Below are positions 45,001 to 55,000 of a stretch of DNA of 64,000 bases, piece after piece (position 1 is the first letter of the stretch; each line of letters starts with the position of its first letter). The notes beneath the pieces are model-generated. The model saw nothing but the letters and a program-made list of their open reading frames with translations. It was not told where the DNA came from and did not search any database. The position numbers and the translations under genes are program-made. Origin of the DNA: Acidobacteriaceae bacterium (GTDB lineage Bacteria > Acidobacteriota > Terriglobia > Terriglobales > Acidobacteriaceae); NCBI GenBank assembly GCA_025462885.1, contig JAOAPN010000013.1, positions 310,001 to 374,000 on the forward strand, given 5' to 3'.

Positions 45001-45759
45001 ATGTCGGCAGCATCCATGTCGCTCTGCAGCAGAGTGCTCGCGATCCTTGTTTTCAGCTCTGTTGGCAGAGCACAGGAGCCGCCGAAAACCTACGCCTGCA
45101 TCAAGGCGAAGAAGCCCGTACACATCGATGGAAAGCTTAATGATCCCGCGTGGAAGTTGGCGCCCTGGACGACCGACTTCGTCGACATCGAGGGCGCCGT
45201 GAAGCCCTTGCCCCGGTTCCGTACCCGAGCCAAGATTCTCTGGGATGAAAACTATCTCTACATAGCCGCAGAGCTGGAGGAGCCAGAGGTAAAAGCCACG
45301 CTAACCCAGCACGATGCGGTGATCTTTCACGATAACGACTTCGAGGTGTTTCTAAAGCCACCAGGTGACGCGCCGGGGTACTTCGAGTTTGAGATCAATG
45401 CACTGAATACAAGCTGGGACCTGTATCTCAATAAGCCCTATCGCGAGGGCGGAAAAGCAGACAACAGTTGGGACATTCCGGGCCTGAAGACAGCGGTCAA
45501 AGTTCAAGGCACTCTCAACCGCGCAGGCGATACCGACCGGGGTTGGACGGTCGAGATGGCTCTCCCGTGGAGCGCGTTTGCGTCACGGCTTCCTGTCGAA
45601 GCTCCCCACGTCGGAAGCGAGTGGCGCATCAACTTCAGTCGCGTGGAATGGAAACAAGGGCAGCCCAAAGAAGACAACTGGGTCTGGTCGCCGCAAGGCC
45701 TGGTCAACATGCACGTCCCCGACCGATGGGGCTATCTACGCTTCGTCGGCAAGCCCTGA
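45001..45759 (+). CDS. Secreted carbohydrate-binding family 9-like protein
   Basis: The 252-residue protein has a signal peptide (1-25, ending SSVGRAQ) and then a single CBM9-like beta-sandwich: VHIDGKLNDPAWKLAPWTTD, AKILWDENYLYIAAELEEPE, FHDNDFEVFLKPPGD and EMALPWSAF. The C-terminal WVWSPQGLVNMHVPDRWGYL is typical of these stand-alone modules in Acidobacteria and Bacteroidetes. AGGAGAGG precedes the ATG. It is 45 bases after the amidohydrolase and is the last gene of the plus-strand block. Binding of a glycan or sugar-containing ligand is likely; no catalytic residues are apparent. Confidence 0.85.
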   Translation: MSAASMSLCSRVLAILVFSSVGRAQEPPKTYACIKAKKPVHIDGKLNDPAWKLAPWTTDFVDIEGAVKPLPRFRTRAKILWDENYLYIAAELEEPEVKATLTQHDAVIFHDNDFEVFLKPPGDAPGYFEFEINALNTSWDLYLNKPYREGGKADNSWDIPGLKTAVKVQGTLNRAGDTDRGWTVEMALPWSAFASRLPVEAPHVGSEWRINFSRVEWKQGQPKEDNWVWSPQGLVNMHVPDRWGYLRFVGKP

Positions 45760-45790
45760 TTCAAGCCTGACAGTCGCTACGACCCACGCT

Positions 45791-47455
45791 CTAGTGTGCG
45801 TGCCCCTTAGCAGCCGTAGGAGCCGAAGCAGCGCCGGAAGGATCGAAGGAAGGCGCATGAGACGTATTCGCCAGATCGGCTACCGATAGGAAGACAAGAT
45901 GTACGATCCGCGTCAGCTTGGGATAGTTGATTCGGTCCCAGGAGTCGTTTTCCGTGTGGTAGTCCGGGTGCAGCCCGGTCTGGAACTCGACCTGGGGAAT
46001 ATGCAGGCTCGCGAACCAGAAGTGATCGCTGCGGGACCATAGCGAATCGGGGTCCACCCGATCCATCTTGTAATCGAGCTTTAAACCGAGCTTCCGGTTG
46101 TCCTCATCGATGATGCGCCGTAGATCCGGGTTATAGCGCGTTCCAAGAACGTTCACCATGTTCACGTTACGGTCTTCCGGGAGCGGCCAGTTCGGGTCAT
46201 CCTCGTCTCTGCCGATCATGTCGAGGTTCACGTTGGCAACAGTTTTGGCGAGCGGAACGATCGGGTGCGTCACGTAGAAGTACGATCCTAGAAAAATCCG
46301 CTCCTCGCCGTCGTACACGATAAAGAGCACGCTGCGCTTGGGATGCACGTTGCCCTTGACCATCGCTCTCGCCACTTCCAGAACGCCTGCCACGCCCGAG
46401 GCGTCGTCATCCGCGCCATGAAAGATATGGCCGTCGATCACCCCCATGTGGTCATGATGAGCCGTCACGATCACCGTCTCGGATTTGAGCCGCGGATCAG
46501 ATCCTTCCAGCAGAGCGACAACGTTGCGGCCGTGGTGCGTCCTAGCCCCGTTAATAGTCTTGGACAGGCACACGGAAGCTTGCGGAACGTCGAACGATTG
46601 CGGCTGTCCAGTCCGATTGATGTCGGCCTGAAGCGTATCCGCTGTCTTACCACTGGAAGCCAGAAACTGGTCGGCCACATCCCTCTGGATGGTGAACACT
46701 GGAACGTCCCACATCTCACCGTCCAGTGCGTAGGACGGCCCGCCGGCGGAGCGCTGCGCGCTGGCCCGGATCGGCTTCACCGCACGCGGTACACGATCCT
46801 GAACCAGCAGTACCCCGGCGACGCCCTGTTTGCGCAGTTGCTCGATCTTGTCCCAGTAGAAGGCATGGTAGGTATCGAGCGTGCCCATGAACTTCAAGTT
46901 GGGATCATCGGCCTGCGGCTCTCGCGTGAAGACGAGTACGACTTTGCCCTTGAGATTTACCCCGGCCAGGTCGTTGTACGCATACTCCGGAGCGTTGATG
47001 CCATAGCCGGCGAAGAGCACAGGACCACACGCCGAGGCAGGGCGAAGGCTCTGACGATTCCAGCGAAAGTCCTTGTTGATCGCGTAGGTGTGATCGACGC
47101 CCCCGATCTTCGCTGTCAACGTGGTGCGCTGCTCGTCCACATCTCCGGAGAGGATCCCCATGTTCTGAAAGTACGTGCCGGAGTCACCAACCGGCTTGAG
47201 GCCGAGACGCATAAAGGCAGCCGCAATGTAGTCGGTGGCAATATGGTCTTCCGGGCTGGCGATATTGCGGCCGGCCATGTCATCGGAAGCCAGAAAGTAG
47301 ATGTCAGCCTTCAACTCAGCGGAATCCACCAGACCTTCCGCTTGCTTCACACGCTGCCCGAGAGCGGCAGGCACAGAACACACCAGAAGCGCAGCCAGCA
47401 CGGCGCCGCAACGTAACCTTCCTATCGATCGATCCTCGCGCATAACGCTAATCAT
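45791..47455 (-). CDS. Secreted M28-family metallopeptidase with PA insert
   Basis: It is probably a zinc aminopeptidase or carboxypeptidase in the periplasm. The 554-residue protein has a signal peptide (about 12-34), a protease-associated insert (about 110-300, with GPVLFAGYGINAPEYAYNDL) and the M28 domain with all five metal ligands visible: TAHHDHMG, HGADDDASG, YDGEERIF (catalytic Glu), NLDMIGRDED and YHTENDSWD. The C-terminal tail ends in GHAH. The ATG at 47455 lies inside the last codons of the upstream GH13 gene (ATGATTAG overlap, 8 bases), so translational coupling is likely; an ATG at 47443 is a second option. Confidence 0.9.
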   Translation of the reverse strand: MISVMREDRSIGRLRCGAVLAALLVCSVPAALGQRVKQAEGLVDSAELKADIYFLASDDMAGRNIASPEDHIATDYIAAAFMRLGLKPVGDSGTYFQNMGILSGDVDEQRTTLTAKIGGVDHTYAINKDFRWNRQSLRPASACGPVLFAGYGINAPEYAYNDLAGVNLKGKVVLVFTREPQADDPNLKFMGTLDTYHAFYWDKIEQLRKQGVAGVLLVQDRVPRAVKPIRASAQRSAGGPSYALDGEMWDVPVFTIQRDVADQFLASSGKTADTLQADINRTGQPQSFDVPQASVCLSKTINGARTHHGRNVVALLEGSDPRLKSETVIVTAHHDHMGVIDGHIFHGADDDASGVAGVLEVARAMVKGNVHPKRSVLFIVYDGEERIFLGSYFYVTHPIVPLAKTVANVNLDMIGRDEDDPNWPLPEDRNVNMVNVLGTRYNPDLRRIIDEDNRKLGLKLDYKMDRVDPDSLWSRSDHFWFASLHIPQVEFQTGLHPDYHTENDSWDRINYPKLTRIVHLVFLSVADLANTSHAPSFDPSGAASAPTAAKGHAH

Positions 47456-50400
47456 CGGACGGCAGACTTTCGATGATTAGCACTTTTTCTACAACATCAA
47501 GCGCCGGCTCGATGGATTTTTGAAAGACCTCAAGTTTATAACCCGCCAGCTTCGCGCTCTCCAGCAATTCCGCCAGTTCACTCTTCCACGGGGTCGCGTC
47601 CGTGTCAGCGGATGTAAAGAACCTGGTCCACTGCAGCCAGCCCAGCAGGGTCTCAAACTGGTCCTTATGGACGAATACGGAATCGAAGGCGACGTGCTTC
47701 CCAGCCAGCCACTGGACGTCCCCATCTTCCCAAAATTGTGCTGACTGAAGCAGTTCAAGCAGAGGCGTACGGTATTCCAAGGCGACACGCACCAATGCGG
47801 CAGCGCGCCAGGAGCTGTCTCCCTGCATCCCCAATCCCGAGAGGGTGCTTGCCAGGGCAGATCGCAATCTCAACTCATCGAAGACGTTGGCACGGTTCAC
47901 CGTCTCTGGCAGAGACTCCAGCGCCATCCAGACCGAGACAGGGGCCCAGGCGGTGGTCGCCTCCAGGCCCGGATCGGCATGCAAGAGGATAAAATCCGCC
48001 ACCGACCATTGTTCGGTCAACTGGTCCGTAACTGCGGACGGCGTGATGATCCGTACTGCCTTCTTGAGGCGCGCGACATACGAGTCGAGCGGGGTCAAAG
48101 GAGCAGACGGTAGAACAGAAGCCGGATCAGGTGTCGGGACGACGGATTCCGTCAACACCGGAAAGAACTCCGCTGCCATCGTGTAGAAGTGTGCAGCAGA
48201 CTCGAAAAAACCCTGGAGTGGATCTTCCAGCTCATTTTCCTCTACGACAGCCGGCTCAATCGGGTTGGGTGCTGATTCGGTCACCCCTGGAATTACTCCC
48301 TCAGCGCTATCGTCTTCCCGCTCAACCTCTGCAATCGGGACAGAGGTAACGGCTTCCTCTTCCTCCGGCAAGACCTCCGGATCGACGACTTCATCCGCTA
48401 AAGCCAGTTCGTCCGAAACCGCGATATCCAAGCCTGTTGCGTCAGAAACGATCTCGTCGCAGGTTGGTTCGTTCAATGGAACAGAATCCGCAAAAGCACG
48501 CAGGGTATCCGCGCTCAGCAAGCCACGAAACGCTTCATGGACGCGCGCCAGGCGGATCGAAGCAAGCGCTTCTTCCAGGCTATAGATACCGCCACCGTGT
48601 AGCGACTGCCAAACCGCGAACCAGGGTCTCTCTGCGGTAGATTGGACCTCGCGCCAGTCCAGCAGGACTATATATTGATAGCCGTTCAGATTCACATGCA
48701 GGCCGCGCTCGACCAGGTCGGAGCCGCGCTGCAGATATTCAAGACCGGTGCGGCTGTCCCGATACGCAACAAAGCGATCGTCGCCGCCGGACAGCGCAAG
48801 CGCCTCCGCCAGGCTCCGTTGCCGCAGCACGCCGCTCCCCTTATCGACCGATGCGGCGGAGATATGAATCGTTCCCGAGGTGCTGGCGTACGTGTTGTTG
48901 TAAAGAATCACTGCGCGATGATCGCCAGCGCGGTTGGAGTACGCGAACACGTTCTCATCCACAGATCCATGGCCCGTCCAGAAGTCGTACAGGACAAAGT
49001 GCGTGCTCTCGGCAAAGAGCCATCGAGTCCGTAGCAGTGGAGTGATCTCGCGGGTGAACCGGCCAATCAGGCCCTCATCAGGAGTCTCCTGCAGTCGGGC
49101 CTCCTTGAAGTCCATTCCGTAGCGTTCCGAGAATCCCTCAATCTGGCCATGAGCAAACATCGGCAGACCAGGCAGCGTGGCGAGCAGCGTGCACGTTCCG
49201 AAGTACTTATCCCCCGAGCCGAATTGTTCCGCGGCGGTCTTCTCATCGGGATTGCTCATGAAGTTCACATACCGCTTCAGAATGTCGGGATCGAACTCCA
49301 CCGTCTTCTTGAGGTACGAACGGTACTTCGCATTCTCCTCGTCCCGCAGCATGTTCATGAAGGCACTGTTGTAGACCCGGTGCATCCCCAGCGTTCTGAC
49401 GAAGTAGCCTTCGAGCAGCCAGAAAGCCTCGGCCAGCAGCAGCGTACCGGGCACCTCTATGGCAACCCGGTCGACCACCTCCCGCCAGAACTCATTCGGC
49501 ATCAGGGCATCGAACGCTTCCTGGGACATCGCATTCTCTGCGCGCGAGGGAATCGATCCTCCCACCCCTGGCAGCGGAAACCAGAGTCGCTGGACATGAC
49601 GCTTGGCCAGCACCATCGCCGCATCGAACCGGATAATCGGGAAGAGACGCGCAACGTGCAGAATGGTCTGGATGATGTGTTCCCGAACATTTGCCTTGGA
49701 GTAATCCAACTGGGCGGTATCGTTCCACGCGAAGGTCGTTCCATCGTTGCCGTGGTACATAAACTGCGTCTTATTGTCGCGATAGGTGTGCAGACGAAAC
49801 GCCACGGCCGCGTCGGTCTGGTCGTAATAATGGTCCTCGATCTTGATCGAGGCGCCGCTGTTATGCGAGAGATCCGGCCCGTCAAATCGATACACCGGGA
49901 ACGGGCTGTCCGGGCGCGTGATAAACCACTCCGGATGGTCGATCACCCAGGGAGAGTCGATGCCCATGTGATTGGGCACCATGTCGCTGGCCAGTCGAAT
50001 CCCGTACGCAGCAGCTCGGTCCCGTAGCGATTCATACGCGCTATTCCCGCCCAGATCGTGGGCGATATTGTAATCCTTCAGCGAGTAGGCGGACGCGACC
50101 GCATCGGCCTGTCCGCGAAGTCTCTTAATCGTCTGGGACGCGACACTCCGCTCCCAGAGACCAATCAGCCACAGCGCCGTCATACCCCGGCCAGCCAGAA
50201 TCCGAAGTTCTTCATCCGGTATCTGATCCAGGCGATGGATATGGCGCAGGTACTTCTTCGAAAGCTGTTCCAGCCAAACGTAGGTACTCTTGGCGATCAT
50301 CACGACGGTCGGCATCCACGCCTGGTCCGGGCTGAAGGCCTCGTACTCTACCAGCGGGGCCTGGTGGTCCGACGCATACTGCCGCAGAAGCCTTCGTCCA

Positions 50401-51278
50401 TCCGGTCCGATGACGAAATCCTCGTCAAAGCCGACGTATTCATCGCCGGAAAACCCCTGCGTCTCCCACTTCAACTCCCCCTGGCCCGGCGCACGGTACT
50501 CTGGAGGGTGAAAGCGCATCCAGATGGCGCGGTCTTCTTCCCGCACCACGTCGATTGCCATCAGGGCGCGTTGCAGATCTGGACCAAGGTAAGGTGTCCA
50601 ATGCTCGCGGATAAACTCCAACTGCCCCACCAGCGAGTCGGGCGAGGCCAGCATGGGCGCACGCAGCACCTCAAGCAACGTTCCGCCTTCCTTCGACACC
50701 AGCGGTCGGGTCTCAAAATAGCCGGGAAGCCCCGTGGTCAGGTTCGGATACGCCGTCTGCTGCTTCAGGTCGTCATCGGTAAACAACTCCCGGAACGCCG
50801 TAAACGCGGAGTTCTGATTGGCCAGCCAAAGCATCAGAAGCTCTTCCATCTCGGACTCGCGGTGCGGCACTCCGTCCGTACTGCGAGTCAACCACTCGCC
50901 GGAGGTAATCTTGCCGGCAAAGACCTCCGTGGGCGGAAACTGAGCGACGAACGCCAGCAGCAGGCGATCCATCTGCTCCTTCCCCAGCCGCCTCTCAAAC
51001 CAGAGCACCGCATCGCTCAGAGCAGCCGGATCGATCTCCTTACGATAACGAGCCACCATCGCGTGGCTCAATTCGTCGATCAACCCCATCGCAAAGAGCG
51101 CCCCGCCATGAACGACTTCAGAAGCGTCTCTTCCATCCGCAGCCCGAATCGTATTCAATCCCATCGCCAGTTCGCGCGCTGCAGCCAGATTGGCAAAGAT
51201 CACGTTACCCGTGTAGCTGTACAAAATCTGGTTCAGATCCAGTCGTTCTCTTACAGACCGGGCGATGTGAAATTCCAT
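47448..51278 (-). CDS. Large GH13 (alpha-amylase family) protein
   Basis: I place the start at the ATG at 51278 (MEFHIARSVRERLDLNQILY), with AGGAG about 10 bases upstream; the frame is open to 51356. The 1,276-residue protein has about 330 N-terminal residues of unknown fold, then a GH13 barrel: SDMVPNHMGIDSPWVIDHP, the nucleophile Asp in IRFDAAMVLA, the acid/base Glu in LLLAEAFWLLEG, and the third Asp in FMSNPDEKTA. The last 430 residues include an acidic low-complexity hinge (about 985-1035) and a helical end. No signal peptide is seen, so it is probably cytoplasmic and acts on alpha-glucan. The substrate cannot be stated. It overlaps the M28 gene. Confidence 0.85.
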   Translation of the reverse strand: MEFHIARSVRERLDLNQILYSYTGNVIFANLAAARELAMGLNTIRAADGRDASEVVHGGALFAMGLIDELSHAMVARYRKEIDPAALSDAVLWFERRLGKEQMDRLLLAFVAQFPPTEVFAGKITSGEWLTRSTDGVPHRESEMEELLMLWLANQNSAFTAFRELFTDDDLKQQTAYPNLTTGLPGYFETRPLVSKEGGTLLEVLRAPMLASPDSLVGQLEFIREHWTPYLGPDLQRALMAIDVVREEDRAIWMRFHPPEYRAPGQGELKWETQGFSGDEYVGFDEDFVIGPDGRRLLRQYASDHQAPLVEYEAFSPDQAWMPTVVMIAKSTYVWLEQLSKKYLRHIHRLDQIPDEELRILAGRGMTALWLIGLWERSVASQTIKRLRGQADAVASAYSLKDYNIAHDLGGNSAYESLRDRAAAYGIRLASDMVPNHMGIDSPWVIDHPEWFITRPDSPFPVYRFDGPDLSHNSGASIKIEDHYYDQTDAAVAFRLHTYRDNKTQFMYHGNDGTTFAWNDTAQLDYSKANVREHIIQTILHVARLFPIIRFDAAMVLAKRHVQRLWFPLPGVGGSIPSRAENAMSQEAFDALMPNEFWREVVDRVAIEVPGTLLLAEAFWLLEGYFVRTLGMHRVYNSAFMNMLRDEENAKYRSYLKKTVEFDPDILKRYVNFMSNPDEKTAAEQFGSGDKYFGTCTLLATLPGLPMFAHGQIEGFSERYGMDFKEARLQETPDEGLIGRFTREITPLLRTRWLFAESTHFVLYDFWTGHGSVDENVFAYSNRAGDHRAVILYNNTYASTSGTIHISAASVDKGSGVLRQRSLAEALALSGGDDRFVAYRDSRTGLEYLQRGSDLVERGLHVNLNGYQYIVLLDWREVQSTAERPWFAVWQSLHGGGIYSLEEALASIRLARVHEAFRGLLSADTLRAFADSVPLNEPTCDEIVSDATGLDIAVSDELALADEVVDPEVLPEEEEAVTSVPIAEVEREDDSAEGVIPGVTESAPNPIEPAVVEENELEDPLQGFFESAAHFYTMAAEFFPVLTESVVPTPDPASVLPSAPLTPLDSYVARLKKAVRIITPSAVTDQLTEQWSVADFILLHADPGLEATTAWAPVSVWMALESLPETVNRANVFDELRLRSALASTLSGLGMQGDSSWRAAALVRVALEYRTPLLELLQSAQFWEDGDVQWLAGKHVAFDSVFVHKDQFETLLGWLQWTRFFTSADTDATPWKSELAELLESAKLAGYKLEVFQKSIEPALDVVEKVLIIESLPSDD

Positions 51279-51280
51279 TG

Positions 51281-51391
51281 GAGCATTTCTCCTGTGGGTG
51301 TAAACCGAAACCGTAGATCTGAACGCCGTTTTTTCCCAAGAAAACGGCACTCGCAAAGCTTGTCCAGTGCACAGTAACAGGAGAAATGCTC
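51281..51391 (-). promoter_or_regulatory. Structured 5' leader able to sequester the GH13 ribosome-binding site
   Basis: GAGCATTTCTCCTGT (51281-51295) and ACAGGAGAAATGCTC (51377-51391) are perfect 15-base inverted repeats 81 bases apart. On the GH13 transcript the downstream arm contains the AGGAG ribosome-binding site, so pairing would hide it. Between the arms a second hairpin (GCCGTTTT...AAAACGGC, 51325-51348) could form. The arrangement suggests translational control such as an RNA thermometer or attenuator; no known riboswitch was recognised. Confidence 0.55.
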
Positions 51392-51872
51392 TAGATTCTG
51401 CTCCGAGTTTCGTACCCTGCTATAGCATCTCGAACGTCCCGGATGCTTTTGTATGTCGGCCGGGGGATTGGATCACCCTCGAACCGAAGCGCATAAGCTG
51501 CTTGAAACAGAGCCGAAGGCAGCATCCACCATACCTCTAAATCTGCCGGATGCATGCCGAAGTATCGTTCCCTTGTTCTCTTTCGTCGATCGTAGATGTA
51601 GAGTACGCGATCAGCACGGACCGCCGCGCATTCCGCTTGCCTACCCGGGAATGCCCGGTGAACTCCCACGGTGAGTCAAACTTTATGATGCCGCCGCAAC
51701 CGCTTTGACTGTCCACCCCTTTGTCTATGAACTGCACAGTCAAAGACTTATCCACATCTCGATAACCTCGGGCAAATGGCCCGCAGCATGCGATTTCCAG
51801 AAATTTAAGCTCCGCCCTCAGGACATTGTGTAAGTCAGAAGGCAATTCACAGTCCTGTAATGAATCATTCAA
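51391..51872 (-). pseudogene. Possible degraded gene, two overlapping frames
   Basis: One frame (51537-51872) begins with ELPSDLHNVLRAELKFLEIA, resembling small acidobacterial unknown proteins from memory. Its second half loses any pattern. Another frame (51391-51669) carries YFGMHPADLEVWWMLPSALF and runs on to 51391. The frames differ by one base and may be one decayed gene. Support is weak, and the 3' end overlaps the GH13 leader repeat. Confidence 0.3.
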
Positions 51873-51988
51873 GACGCTGTCATGGGCGATGCGGCATCCT
51901 GTGGTCGTACCAAAATATTTAGATTTCTGCGCTCTGGGGGTTGTCTTATTGATGATTCCGAGCGTTAGAATGGGTCGCGCAAATTTTC

Positions 51989-52002
51989 GTTAGCGCTAAC
52001 GT
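51989..52002. promoter_or_regulatory. LacI-type operator palindrome upstream of TonB receptor 5
   Basis: CGTTAGCGCTAACG is a perfect 14-bp palindrome with the central CG and TTAG.../...CTAA half-sites typical of LacI/GalR-family operators. It lies 86 bases before the receptor start. No lacI-type gene is in the window. Confidence 0.6.
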
Positions 52003-52088
52003 AAGTCGGATCGCTCTAAAAACCGATGTTGCGCAGGACGATTACAGGCCATCAGTAAAAATGCTGGACGCCGAGAGGCTGGAGAAAG

Positions 52089-55000
52089 ATGATGCATAGC
52101 AGAATGAGTTTCATTGGAGTACTTGGTAGTGTTGCGAGGCGAGCCTTGGCAGGGAAATCTTTCCTGGCGGTGCTCATGTTGCTCCTGTCGGCCGGAAGCG
52201 CGATGGCGCAGTTTGAATCCGCGTCGGTGCTTGGATTTGTGAAGGATTCCTCGGGAGCCTCGGTCGCGAAGAGCACCGTCACGCTGACCAATACCGCTAC
52301 CGGAATTGTGCAGACCAAGGTTACAGACGACGAAGGCAAGTACGAGTTTGCCAGCGTGCCGATCGGATCCTACGTCGTATCGGCGGAGACCTCGGGCTTC
52401 GCAAAGAGCCAGACGCCTCCTTTCACCCTCACCACCAACGCCCGTCAGCGCGTCGACGTGGATCTGAAGGCCGGTTCGGCGAACGAGACAGTGACCGTCA
52501 CCTCCGCCCCTACCCTGTTGGAGACAGAGACCAGCTCGCGTGGCCAGGTCATTGGTACCCGCGAAGTCGAAAATCTCCCCCTCAACGGCCGCTCCTACGC
52601 CGACCTGGTACTGCTGGTCCCCGGAGCTCGCAAGTCGAGCATCCAGAATGGCACGACGTCCAGCCGCGAAGGTTCCTTCAATATTGAAGGACAACGTTCG
52701 GCGTTCAACAACTTCCTGCTCGACGGTCTGGACAATAACAACTACGGAACCTCGAACCAGGGCTTTGCCAACGAGAACATTCCACCGTCTCCCGACGCCA
52801 TCAGCGAGTTCCGCGTCGAGACCAACAACTACTCCGCCGAATATGGCCGCAGCACCGGCGCCGTAATCAACGCATCGATCCGTCGCGGTACCAACCAGAT
52901 TCACGGTCGTGCCTGGGACTACATCCGCAACACCGCTTTCAACGCCTCCGGTCCGTTCCTCGCGCCGGGCACGACCAAGCCGAAGCTCATCCGCAACCAG
53001 TTTGGCGGCACGCTCGGCGCTCCCATCTGGAAAGACCACACCTTCTTCTTCGGCGACTACGAAGGAGTCCGGCAGATCTTCAACAATGCAGCAGCGACCT
53101 CGACCCTGCCGACCGCGAATCAGCGCAACGGTCTGTTTTATTTGAACGACGACACCAGCAATCCCGCGAACGCGATTCCTCTTAGGAACCCCATCACGGG
53201 CATCACCTACACCGGTGTAATTCCCGCCAGTGCAAGAACGGGCTTCGCCAATGCCGTTTTGAATGCCCTACCCACCAACACAGCTTCGGGTCTGGCGAAC
53301 AATTACAGCACCACACCGCGCGGCACGATCACGGACGATAAGGGCGATGGGCGTGTCGATCACACCTTCAATGACCGCTTCACCATCTTCGGCCGCTACA
53401 GCGAACATCGCGGTGCCATCTTCGATCCGCCGTCCATCCCCGGACGCGCCGGCGGCAACTCGAACGGTAACGTCAGCATTCAGAACCGCAATATCGTAGG
53501 CGGCCTCACGTGGACGCTCTCCGCGAACAAGTTGCTGGATGTTCGCTTTGGATACTCCAGAAACAAGGGCGGTAAGTTCCCGATCGGTGTAGGCACGAAG
53601 TCAACCCTGCTGAGCGAGAACGGAATTACCGATGGACTCCCCACGGACCCGTTGGTTGTACGCGATCTCAACACGCAGGCTGTCACGGGTTACACGGCCT
53701 TTGGAGCCCAGAACTCGAATCCACAGTTCCAGAACCCCACCATCTATAACCCGAAGGCAAACTTCACCTGGATCAAGAGCAAGAGCAGCTTGAAGTTTGG
53801 CTACGAGTACCAGGCCGTCAACACCGAGGTCAACGACTTCAACCCCAGCTACGGCGCAGATACCTACGGCGGTCTGTACGCGTCCGCTGGTAACCCGTCC
53901 AACACGGGTGGACTTACCGCCGCTCAGTTGACCACTCAACTGCAGGGGCCGCGCAACCTCGCCGACTTCATGTTCGGCAATCGCAGCCAATACTCGTTGA
54001 CCAACTACGCGATCGTGAATCTACGGCAGCGGTTCAACTTCATGTATATCCAGGACGACATGAAGATCACTCCGAACCTCACGATCAACGCTGGTCTTCG
54101 TTACGAGATCGTGACACCGCAGTGGGAGAAGGACAACAAGCTGGCAAACTTCGACCCGACCACCAATTCGATGATTCAGGCGAAGGGCGGAAGCGTTGCC
54201 GATCAGGCTTTGGTAAATACCCCGAAGAAGAACTTTGGTCCGCGTCTTGGCTTTGCCTACTCTGCGACATCGAAGACCGTGATTCGTGGCGGCTACGGCA
54301 TCGGCTACACGCAGTGGAACCGTGCCGGTGGCGAAAACAATCTCACCTATAACGGTCCTAACGTCGTGAATGCAACTATTAACCAGATCACGCCGACGGC
54401 TGCAGCTCTCTGCACCAGTGACACGCAGCTCCAGTCCACTTGCTTCCGACAGACCCAGCAGGGCTACTCAAACGTGCTGACCTCTGCCGCCTACTTCAAT
54501 CCGCTGAACGTCACCACGCGGTACATTCCCAAGAAATTCTCTACCGGCTACGTTCAGAGCTACCACGTTGGAATCCAGCAGCAGTTGCCTGGTGGCATCG
54601 TTGCCGACCTTGCCTATGTTGGTAACAAGGCAACGCACCTGCAGGTTTTGGCCGACTATAACCAGGGAACACCTTGCGCCCTTGCTACATGCCCGTCGCT
54701 CCAGGCACGCCGCCCCGTGGCAAACTTCGGTTCCATCGAAATCGCCTACGGAGCTGGTTCGGCGAACTACAACTCGCTTCAATTCAAGTTGGAAAAGCGC
54801 ACGCAGTTGGGCTTGTACTTTTTGAACTCCTTCACCTACAGCCGTACGTTCGATATCTCGAGCGGTCACCTTGAGACTGCCGGTGGAGACAATTCACGGG
54901 TCAACTACGCGAATCCCGGCCAGGACTACGGTCCATCGGGCTACGATCAGCCGCTGGCTGACACCACCTCCATCGTGTACGACCTGCCCTATGGTCATGG

